Assembly (NCBI GenBank): GCA_002335115.1
Contig: DDCR01000028.1
Location: 1 to 8,333 of the forward strand
Direction: 5' to 3'
DNA: 8,333 nucleotides
Source: Oceanospirillaceae bacterium UBA2001
GTDB taxonomy: Bacteria > Pseudomonadota > Gammaproteobacteria > Pseudomonadales > Balneatricaceae
The notes under the pieces were generated by a model. That model ran no database searches. It was given only the letters and a program-made list of their open reading frames with translations, and was not told where the DNA came from. Each line of letters opens with the position of its first letter. Position 1 is the stretch's first letter. Position numbers and translations under genes: made by a program. Positions 1 to 5,446 of the stretch are shown piece by piece.

Positions 1-119
1 GGGAAGTGCTGCCTGTCGAGGCTTTCGATTTATTTCTATATGCATTTTACTTTGCTATTTGTTTTGTGAATAGTAGGCATTAGCTTTGATGGCTGTCATA
101 AGCATCAAGACCCCACTAC

Positions 120-134
120 ACTCTACGTCAGAGT
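120..134. promoter_or_regulatory. Small inverted repeat upstream of aceA (distal)
   Basis: The sequence reads ACTCT-ACGTC-AGAGT, a perfect 5-bp inverted repeat with a 5-nt spacer. It lies about 50 bp upstream of the TATAAT box of aceA and just before a second inverted repeat at 141-157. It could be a half of a regulator binding region, but an arm this short can easily occur by chance. Confidence 0.2.
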
Positions 135-140
135 TGTTTT

Positions 141-157
141 GTCACTTTTGGAGTGAC
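141..157. promoter_or_regulatory. Candidate operator upstream of aceA (inverted repeat)
   Basis: GTCACT (141-146) and AGTGAC (152-157) form a perfect 6-bp inverted repeat around a 5-nt spacer (TTTGG). It ends 28 bp before the TATAAT box, so it sits at or just upstream of the expected -35 position. That is a typical place for a transcription factor dimer. Glyoxylate-shunt genes are usually carbon-regulated, so a regulator site here is plausible. Which regulator would bind is not visible. There is no long T-tract after it, so it does not look like a terminator of an upstream gene. Confidence 0.3.
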
Positions 158-160
158 CCT

Positions 161-191
161 TTACTTTATGGCTCGAAACTTAAATTATAAT
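161..191 (+). promoter_or_regulatory. Candidate sigma-70 promoter of aceA
   Basis: A perfect TATAAT -10 box is at 186-191, followed by 26 nt to the aceA start codon. The -35 element is poor: TTACTT at 161-166 (19-bp spacing) or TTTATG at 165-170 (15-bp spacing). A strong -10 with a weak -35 next to an inverted repeat suggests an activator-dependent promoter, which is an inference. Confidence 0.45.
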
Positions 192-217
192 AATGATTAC
201 CCAACTGAGGAATTGTC

Positions 218-1813
218 ATGTCGCAATATCAAGATGATATTCAAGCTGTCGCTAATCTAAAGGCTGCTCAAGGCAGTGCTTGGGATGCTATTAATCCTGA
301 GTCCGCAGCTCGGATGAAAGCTCAAAACCGTTTTCAAACGGGTTTAGATATTGCCCGTTACACCGCAGGCATAATGCGTGCAGACATGGATGCTTACGAC
401 CAAGACAGTTCTAAGTACACACAATCATTAGGTTGTTGGCATGGTTTTATTGGTCAGCAAAAGATGATCTCTATAAAAAAACATTTTGATAACACGGATC
501 GCCGTTACTTGTATCTTTCGGGTTGGATGGTGGCAGCCTTAAGATCTGATTTTGGCCCATTACCAGACCAATCGATGCATGAAAAAACCTCTGTGTCCGC
601 TCTAATCGAAGAGTTGTACACGTTTTTGCGTCAAGCTGATGCCCGTGAGTTAGGTGGGCTGTTTCGTGCCTTAGATGGGGCTCGTGAGGCCAATGATGCA
701 GCTGAACAAAAAGTGATTCAAGCAAAGATTGATGGTTTTGTGACCCATGTAGTGCCTATTATTGCAGACATTGATGCGGGTTTTGGTAATGCTGAAGCAA
801 CTTACTTGCTCGCTAAACGCATGATTGAGGCGGGAGCCTGTTGTATCCAACTTGAGAATCAAGTGTCAGACGAAAAACAATGTGGCCATCAGGACGGTAA
901 AGTGACTGTGCCCCATGAAGATTTTTTAGGCAAAATTAGGGCTGTGCGTTACGCCTTTCTTGAATTGGGTGTGGATGATGGGGTCATCGTGGCGCGCACC
1001 GACTCATTGGGAGCTGGTTTGACCAAACAAATTGCGGTCACGAACACCCCAGGGGACCTAGGTGATCAATACAATTCCTTCTTGGATTGCGATGAAGTCA
1101 CCACCGCAGATTTAAATAACGGTGATGTGGTGCTTAATCGTGATGGTACCTTAGTGCGGCCTAAACGCCTGCCATCTAACTTATTTCAGTTCCGTTCAGG
1201 CACGGGTGAAGACCGGTGTGTGCTCGACAGTATCACTTCCCTTCAAAACGGTGCAGACTTGTTATGGATCGAAACCGAAAAACCTCACGTGTCCCAAATT
1301 GGCGGCATGGTGAGCCGCATTCGGGAAGTCATTCCCAATGCCAAACTCGTCTACAACAATTCACCCTCGTTCAACTGGACCTTAAACTTTCGTCAACAGG
1401 TGTTTGATGCGATGGCTGCTGCAGGTGACGATGTTTCGGCATACGTGCGGGCGGATTTAATGCAAGCGTCATACGATGGGAGTGCCTTAGCGGCCACAGC
1501 AGATGAAAAAATCCGCACTTTCCAAGCTGATTCGGCTCGAGAAGCGGGTATCTTCCATCATTTGATTACCCTACCAACCTACCACACTGCGGCCCTGTCT
1601 ACGGATAGTTTAGCTAAAGAGTACTTTGGAGACCAAGGTATGTTGGGTTATGTTGCCGGTGTACAGCGTAAGGAAATTCGTCAAGGCATTGCCTGTGTTA
1701 AGCATCAAAACATGGCAGGTTCAGACCTAGGCGATGATCATAAAGAGTATTTTTCGGGTGATGCAGCTCTTAAAGCCTCAGGCAAAGACAACACCATGAA
1801 TCAGTTTGGCTAA
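218..1813 (+). CDS. aceA: Isocitrate lyase (long, ~530-residue bacterial type)
   Basis: Isocitrate lyase cleaves isocitrate to glyoxylate and succinate in the cytoplasm. It is the first enzyme of the glyoxylate shunt, needed for growth on acetate and fatty acids. The 531-residue product carries the family signature around the catalytic cysteine (KQCGH, residues 220-224, Cys222), the metal-binding stretch ADIDAGFGN (183-191), and NNSPSFNW (380-387), which corresponds to NCSPSFNW of the E. coli enzyme. The C-terminus ends NTMNQFG. The protein is about 100 residues longer than E. coli AceA and matches the length of the Pseudomonas aeruginosa-type enzyme; the extra residues lie largely in the insertion after the VARTDS strand. 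The ATG at 218 has a GAGGA ribosome site at 207-211. The gene stands alone between its own promoter and a strong terminator. No aceB or glcB malate synthase gene is in the window, so the second shunt enzyme must lie elsewhere. Confidence 0.96.
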   Translation: MSQYQDDIQAVANLKAAQGSAWDAINPESAARMKAQNRFQTGLDIARYTAGIMRADMDAYDQDSSKYTQSLGCWHGFIGQQKMISIKKHFDNTDRRYLYLSGWMVAALRSDFGPLPDQSMHEKTSVSALIEELYTFLRQADARELGGLFRALDGAREANDAAEQKVIQAKIDGFVTHVVPIIADIDAGFGNAEATYLLAKRMIEAGACCIQLENQVSDEKQCGHQDGKVTVPHEDFLGKIRAVRYAFLELGVDDGVIVARTDSLGAGLTKQIAVTNTPGDLGDQYNSFLDCDEVTTADLNNGDVVLNRDGTLVRPKRLPSNLFQFRSGTGEDRCVLDSITSLQNGADLLWIETEKPHVSQIGGMVSRIREVIPNAKLVYNNSPSFNWTLNFRQQVFDAMAAAGDDVSAYVRADLMQASYDGSALAATADEKIRTFQADSAREAGIFHHLITLPTYHTAALSTDSLAKEYFGDQGMLGYVAGVQRKEIRQGIACVKHQNMAGSDLGDDHKEYFSGDAALKASGKDNTMNQFG

Positions 1814-1843
1814 GCCTAGCACTCAATCTTATTAGCTAAGGCC

Positions 1844-1876
1844 AAAAAGGTGAGACATGAGTCTCACCTTTTTTTT
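1844..1876 (+). terminator. Rho-independent terminator after aceA
   Basis: GGTGAGAC (1849-1856) pairs perfectly with GTCTCACC (1861-1868) around the tetraloop ATGA, and eight Ts follow (1869-1876). Five As (1844-1848) precede the stem and extend the pairing. They also mean the hairpin has a short T-run when read on the opposite strand, so it may work in both directions. It lies 30 nt after the aceA stop codon. Confidence 0.9.
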
Positions 1877-1931
1877 GTGGTTTCAACGTGGGCAGGTCAT
1901 CGAGCAGCCAAACCGCACTTTTAAAATAGTC

Positions 1932-1960
1932 TTGTTCGGAGCAGAGTAACAGGGTACCCT
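1932..1960 (+). promoter_or_regulatory. Weak candidate promoter for rsd
   Basis: TTGTTC (1932-1937) and TACCCT (1955-1960) are separated by 17 bp and lie about 35 nt upstream of the rsd start. Since a strong terminator precedes this gap, rsd needs a promoter somewhere in 1877-1985, and this is the best-spaced pair I see. The -10 match is only partial. A TAAAAT at 1922-1927 is another -10 candidate but lacks a recognisable -35. Confidence 0.25.
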
Positions 1961-1994
1961 TTTGTTTTTGCGATCGTAGCTTGGAGATCATTGG

Positions 1995-2444
1995 ATGGGG
2001 CAGGAGCAAGGCCGGAGCTTAGATGAAGCGTTTGATGCCATTATCGACGCATGGTTAATAGAACGTCAGGCGTTGTTGACACAGTTCGTGGCTTTGCCGC
2101 AGATGAGTGTCACTGAGGACGTCATACATGAGCTGCACAGCCTATGCGAAGCCATGGTCGATTACAGTTCCCGAGGGCACTTTAATGTATACGAGCAGTT
2201 GCTAATGCACATCGCTGAACACAATAATTTGCACGCCCCCCATGCCCACGCTCTGCTGGGAAAAATTCACGATACAACTGACAAAATTATTGTGTTTGAT
2301 GACGAGTATGGTGCTGTTGATAAAATGTCTATACAGGACGTTGGTCACTTCAGTGGCCGCCTATCTCGATTAGGCGAAGTTCTTACTGAGCGCTTTAACC
2401 ATGAGGATGAACTCATGGGATTAGTGCAAGAAACCTTATCTTAG
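1995..2444 (+). CDS. rsd: Rsd/AlgQ family anti-sigma-70 regulator
   Basis: Rsd (AlgQ in Pseudomonas) binds region 4 of the housekeeping sigma-70 factor and lowers its access to core RNA polymerase, favouring alternative sigma factors in stationary phase. The 149-residue helical protein carries the family's conserved stretches: DAWLIERQALL (18-28), VDYSSRGHFNVYEQLL (55-70) and an acidic C-terminal helix, RLGEVLTERFNHEDEL (125-140). The wording is closer to AlgQ than to E. coli Rsd. Length is slightly below the usual ~155-160. The ATG at 1995 has GGAG at 1983-1986, eight nt upstream. Two in-frame stops in tandem (TAG TGA) end the gene. It is followed after 34 nt by nadK and is probably cotranscribed with it. 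Calling it rsd or algQ is a naming choice; the family assignment is firm, the function here is inferred. Confidence 0.88.
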   Translation: MGQEQGRSLDEAFDAIIDAWLIERQALLTQFVALPQMSVTEDVIHELHSLCEAMVDYSSRGHFNVYEQLLMHIAEHNNLHAPHAHALLGKIHDTTDKIIVFDDEYGAVDKMSIQDVGHFSGRLSRLGEVLTERFNHEDELMGLVQETLS

Positions 2445-2478
2445 TGAGCCACTTGCCTCAGCTTAAAAGGGGAAGTTT

Positions 2479-3384
2479 GTGACACAATTCAAACATATCG
2501 GTTTGATTGGAAGGCTTCATAGCCCCGCAGTAATCGAAACCTTGCAACGCCTGATCGCGTGCCTAAACCGCAGTCAATGCCAAGTTTGGGTCGATGAGCG
2601 CATTGCAGACTCACTGCAGAGTGACCCCCTTACTGATCTGAGTTACGGCATCAGTGACAGGCACTTTTTGGGTCAACAATGTGATCTTGTGATCGTGGTG
2701 GGAGGTGACGGTAGTATGTTATCTGCAGCTCGCGTTATGGCCACCTATGGCGTGCCAATGATTGGTATTAACCGGGGTAAGTTAGGCTTTTTAACAGACA
2801 TTGTGCCAGATCAACTAGAAGCCTCGATTGACGCCGTATTGGCAGGGCATTTTGAAACCAGTCATCGGTTTATGCTGTCAGCCCATGTGTTGCGCAACGG
2901 CGAAGAGGTCGGTCGAGGTAGTGGTCTCAACGACATTGTGCTGCATCCTGGAAAGTCGGCTCGTATGCTGTCCTATGATTTATCAATCGATGGTACTGCG
3001 GTTTATTTTGACCGGGCAGATGGCTTGATTATAGCCACTCCCACTGGCTCCACTGCCTATGCACTTTCAGCTGGCGGACCCATTATGCATCCTGGTTTGG
3101 ATGCAATCGCTTTGGTGCCTATGAATCCACATAATTTAAGTAGCCGACCATTGGTTGTCGGGGCTAATGCAGTACTGGAAATTTTGATTGGTCAAGACAA
3201 TAGCACTCAGCCCATTATTAGCTGTGATGGGCAAGTTCACATAGTTTGTGAGCCGGGTGATAGGGTGCATATTCAGCGTCATGAGGCCCAGCTTAAAGTG
3301 CTGCATCCTCTGGGCAATCATTTTTATGATCGTTGCCGGAGTAAATTAGGTTGGCATGCACGGGCCAGTGATGATGGCCAATGA
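2479..3384 (+). CDS. nadK: NAD kinase (ATP-NAD kinase)
   Basis: NAD kinase phosphorylates NAD+ at the 2' hydroxyl of its adenosine ribose to make NADP+, the sole route to NADP in most bacteria; it is cytosolic. The 301-residue product has every family landmark: the GGDG motif (residues 75-78) within VVGGDGSMLSAAR, GINRGKLGFLTD (96-107), NDIVLHPGKSARM (151-163), and the NAD-binding block DGLIIATPTGSTAYALSAGG (181-200). The start is a GTG at 2479, supported by the strong ribosome site AAGGGGAAG (2468-2475 region) four to five nt upstream and by the FKHIGLIGR beginning that matches family N-termini. It follows rsd closely and overlaps glpG by 4 nt (ATGA at 3381-3384), so translation of the two is likely coupled. 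Nothing is truncated or unusual in its core. Confidence 0.96.
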   Translation: MTQFKHIGLIGRLHSPAVIETLQRLIACLNRSQCQVWVDERIADSLQSDPLTDLSYGISDRHFLGQQCDLVIVVGGDGSMLSAARVMATYGVPMIGINRGKLGFLTDIVPDQLEASIDAVLAGHFETSHRFMLSAHVLRNGEEVGRGSGLNDIVLHPGKSARMLSYDLSIDGTAVYFDRADGLIIATPTGSTAYALSAGGPIMHPGLDAIALVPMNPHNLSSRPLVVGANAVLEILIGQDNSTQPIISCDGQVHIVCEPGDRVHIQRHEAQLKVLHPLGNHFYDRCRSKLGWHARASDDGQ

Positions 3385-4277
3385 TACTGCTTAAAAGTTT
3401 CCCAGCTCAAGTTAATCTAAGCGCAATAACACAAGTGCTTTGGCAACATAAAGTGCCTCATCGAGTGCGTTTTATCAACGATGAACAGCAATTATGGTTA
3501 CAAGATGCAAATCAATATGGTGTTGCAGAAGAGCTCTTAGCGCAGTTAGTGCAGGGCCAGTCGCAACCCCAACCCCAACCGCAATCTCGTGAATCGCCAG
3601 AGGACCCAGCATCAGCAAGTCCAACTAAATCTTCACTCGCATTTATGGCCTACCCAAGAGTGTGGTTGAGGACTACTCCGATCACGCTTACGGTAGTTTT
3701 AGTCACCCTATTGGTTGCTGTGCTTTCCCAATTGGGTCAACACTTACAAGCAGTGGCGTGGTTTAGCTTTTTTCCTTTCGTTTTTGAAGTACAAGCCTAC
3801 ATGGTGACCGGTTTTGAGCATCTATGGCAACAACCGTGGCGCTTGATTAGCCCAATGCTTTTGCACTTTGGCTGGTTACATATGGTGTTTAATTTGTTGT
3901 GGTGGTGGGAATTGGGTCGGCGTATAGAGCGTCAGTCGGGGTTAGTTTTAGTGACCTTATTATTGCTCACCAGCGTGTCTGGCAATGTTGCTCAAGCTTG
4001 GCAAGTGGCCAGTTTATTCGGTGGCCTCTCAGGCGTTATCTACGGTTTATTGGGCTACATCTGGGTTATGGATCGTTTTAATGCACCGCGTTACCACTTG
4101 CCACAAAATATTCTCATATTTATGCTGTTATGGTTACTGTTGGGCATCAGTGGTTTGTTTTCGGCACTGGGTTTTGGTGCTATGGCAAATTTGGCCCACA
4201 TAGGTGGGCTCTTGTCTGGCGTAGGGTGGGGTTTTTTACACACCCTCAAATATCAGTTGCAATCCAACAAAAGCTAA
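3381..4277 (+). CDS. glpG: GlpG-type rhomboid intramembrane serine protease
   Basis: Rhomboids are inner-membrane serine proteases that cut substrates within or near the membrane. The 298-residue product has a soluble N-terminal domain (about 1-60) like that of E. coli GlpG, a Gln/Pro-rich, charged linker (about 60-90), and six hydrophobic segments (roughly 98-118, 153-175, 186-206, 211-230, 242-262 and 267-287). The catalytic dyad is visible as Ser217 in GGLSGVIYGLLGY and His273 in NLAHIGG. The oxyanion-site residues are present as His167 and Asn171 in HFGWLHMVFNLLWWW, so it should be active, unlike iRhom-type pseudoproteases. The start overlaps the nadK stop (ATGA) and has no convincing ribosome site of its own, pointing to coupling with nadK. 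Natural substrates cannot be told from the sequence. Confidence 0.94.
   Translation: MILLKSFPAQVNLSAITQVLWQHKVPHRVRFINDEQQLWLQDANQYGVAEELLAQLVQGQSQPQPQPQSRESPEDPASASPTKSSLAFMAYPRVWLRTTPITLTVVLVTLLVAVLSQLGQHLQAVAWFSFFPFVFEVQAYMVTGFEHLWQQPWRLISPMLLHFGWLHMVFNLLWWWELGRRIERQSGLVLVTLLLLTSVSGNVAQAWQVASLFGGLSGVIYGLLGYIWVMDRFNAPRYHLPQNILIFMLLWLLLGISGLFSALGFGAMANLAHIGGLLSGVGWGFLHTLKYQLQSNKS
3564..3581 (+). repeat. Three-copy hexamer repeat (Gln-Pro codons) in glpG
   Basis: CAACCC-CAACCC-CAACCG encodes Gln-Pro three times (residues 62-67) in the linker between the cytoplasmic and membrane domains of GlpG, and a further CAA codon follows. The unit is six bases, so gain or loss by slippage would keep the reading frame and change only linker length. 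Confidence 0.6.
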
Positions 4278-4331
4278 AAAAAAGTCGGTGCCTAAGATGA
4301 ATTATGCTATTCTTTTGACCCACGTTTTTTC

Positions 4332-4338
4332 TAGGAGG
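4332..4338 (+). promoter_or_regulatory. Strong ribosome binding site of yeaC
   Basis: TAGGAGG lies eight nt before the ATG at 4347. It is the only strong Shine-Dalgarno sequence in front of the yeaC, DUF2797 and pepN genes, whose downstream starts overlap the preceding stops. It may therefore set ribosome entry for the group. The 69-nt gap before yeaC holds TATGCT (4303-4308) and TATTCT (4308-4313) as possible -10 boxes, but I see no good -35 and no terminator after glpG. Confidence 0.6.
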
Positions 4339-4346
4339 TTTGGCGG

Positions 4347-4601
4347 ATGGAATACAATCAACTCATTGCCCAACTAACACCAGAAGTCTATCTACGCTTG
4401 AAAACGGCCATTGAGACCGGAAAATGGCCCGATGGTAGAGTGTTGAGTCAAGATCAAAAAGCCTCCTGCCTGGAAGCTGTTTTGCGTTACCAAACGATGA
4501 AGCTTGATGCCACCCAGCACTCAGGTTATATGTCTGATAAATGTGCGAGCACTAGTTCAGTGCCTGAAACACCTGCAGAACAGGTGATTAAAATACATTA
4601 A
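4347..4601 (+). CDS. yeaC: YeaC-like DUF1315 family protein
   Basis: This 84-residue protein belongs to the DUF1315 family, of which E. coli YeaC is a member; its biochemical function is not known. The family core is clear at residues 11-30 (TPEVYLRLKTAIETGKWPDG) followed by the LSQDQKASCLEAVLRYQ helix (33-49). The last 30 or so residues are Ser/Thr/Pro-rich and look disordered. It has no signal peptide or membrane segment and is probably a small cytosolic protein. A strong TAGGAGG precedes the start. Its stop codon overlaps the start of the DUF2797 gene by one base (TAATG), so the two are probably made together. The family call is firm; nothing can be said about a reaction. Confidence 0.87.
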   Translation: MEYNQLIAQLTPEVYLRLKTAIETGKWPDGRVLSQDQKASCLEAVLRYQTMKLDATQHSGYMSDKCASTSSVPETPAEQVIKIH

Positions 4602-5446
4602 TGATGCAAATGACTCATCGACTCACTGGGCACCTAGCCAAGCTGACCACCCATATAGACGCCGTGCCCAATGCTCAGGTGCAGTACACCTTGGTTTTGG
4701 GCGATCAAAAATTACCCCTCAATCCGCTCATAGGTGAAACTATTCGCCTGGAACATCTTGGGCAGATTAATTGCAGCCATTGTGGACGTAAAACTAAAAA
4801 GAGTTATAGCCAAGGTTATTGTTTTCCTTGCATGCAAAAATTGCCCCAATGTGATTTATGCATCATGAGCCCAGAAAGGTGCCACTTTGATGCGGGTACT
4901 TGCCGTGATGAAGCTTGGGGTCAGGCCTTTTGCATGCAACCTCATATCGTCTATTTGGCTAATTCATCGGGCCTAAAAGTAGGTATTACTCGGGTTAATC
5001 AAATGCCCACCCGTTGGCTTGATCAAGGGGCTTCGCAGGCGATGCCTATTATGCAAGTAGCCACGCGCAAATTGTCAGGACAGGTAGAGACGGTCCTCAA
5101 GCATTACGTTGCCGACAAAACTAACTGGCGTAAGCTGCTCAAAAGTGATGCCGAAACCATTGACATGTCCCACGCAGCTGACCTGTTATTAAACCAATCA
5201 GAGGCTGACTTAGATGTCCTACTAGGTGGGTTAGATCAAACAGATTACCAGTGGCTAGATACAGCCGCCATTAGTATGCGTTACCCCGTATTAGCCTATC
5301 CTGAAAAAATTAACTCACACAACCTTGATAAAGAGCCTGTGTTAGAAGCAAAGTTGATGGGTATTAAGGGCCAATACCTCATTTTTGACACGGCAGTGAT
5401 TAACGTCCGCAAATATTCTTCTTATTTGGTGCAATTTAGCTCATGA
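4601..5446 (+). CDS. DUF2797 protein: cysteine-rich zinc-ribbon-like region plus GIY-YIG-like segment
   Basis: This 281-residue protein matches the DUF2797 family; its function is not established. Residues 58-111 hold nine cysteines, with CxxC pairs at 58/61, 74/77 and 84/87 and further Cys94, Cys101 and Cys111, suggesting one or two zinc sites. Directly after comes HIVYLA (115-120), LKVGITR (125-131) and RWLDQGA (138-144), then Glu163 in a helix. This resembles the core of GIY-YIG/T5orf172-type nuclease domains, with Tyr118 for the first Tyr, KVG for YIG, Arg131 for the catalytic Arg and Glu163 as a possible metal ligand. That resemblance is my inference. The C-terminal third is predicted soluble and unrecognised. 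The start at 4601 overlaps the yeaC stop and lacks a clear ribosome site; in-frame ATGs at 4604 and 4610 are alternatives. Its stop overlaps the pepN start (ATGA). There is no signal peptide, so it is presumably cytosolic. Confidence 0.82.
   Translation: MMQMTHRLTGHLAKLTTHIDAVPNAQVQYTLVLGDQKLPLNPLIGETIRLEHLGQINCSHCGRKTKKSYSQGYCFPCMQKLPQCDLCIMSPERCHFDAGTCRDEAWGQAFCMQPHIVYLANSSGLKVGITRVNQMPTRWLDQGASQAMPIMQVATRKLSGQVETVLKHYVADKTNWRKLLKSDAETIDMSHAADLLLNQSEADLDVLLGGLDQTDYQWLDTAAISMRYPVLAYPEKINSHNLDKEPVLEAKLMGIKGQYLIFDTAVINVRKYSSYLVQFSS

Noticed and set aside
3..83. + strand frame open from the left edge to a TAG at 81-83, ending in a hydrophobic stretch
   Set aside because: Only 26 codons, AT-rich, no recognisable motif; the hydrophobic look follows from T-rich DNA. 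It could still be the tail of a gene, but nothing supports it.
189..207. Fur-box-like AATAATGATTA before aceA
   Set aside because: The left half fits the GATAATGAT pattern but the right half does not, and AT-rich promoter DNA gives such half matches easily.
471..862. Two overlapping minus-strand open frames (63 and 84 codons) inside aceA
   Set aside because: They lie antisense to a fully conserved isocitrate lyase, have no ribosome site, and their translations look unlike any protein family.
4278..4346. Possible terminator after glpG, suggested by the A-run and the TTTTTT at 4325-4330
   Set aside because: No stem precedes the T-run, and the A-run directly follows the stop codon without pairing to it in a stable way.
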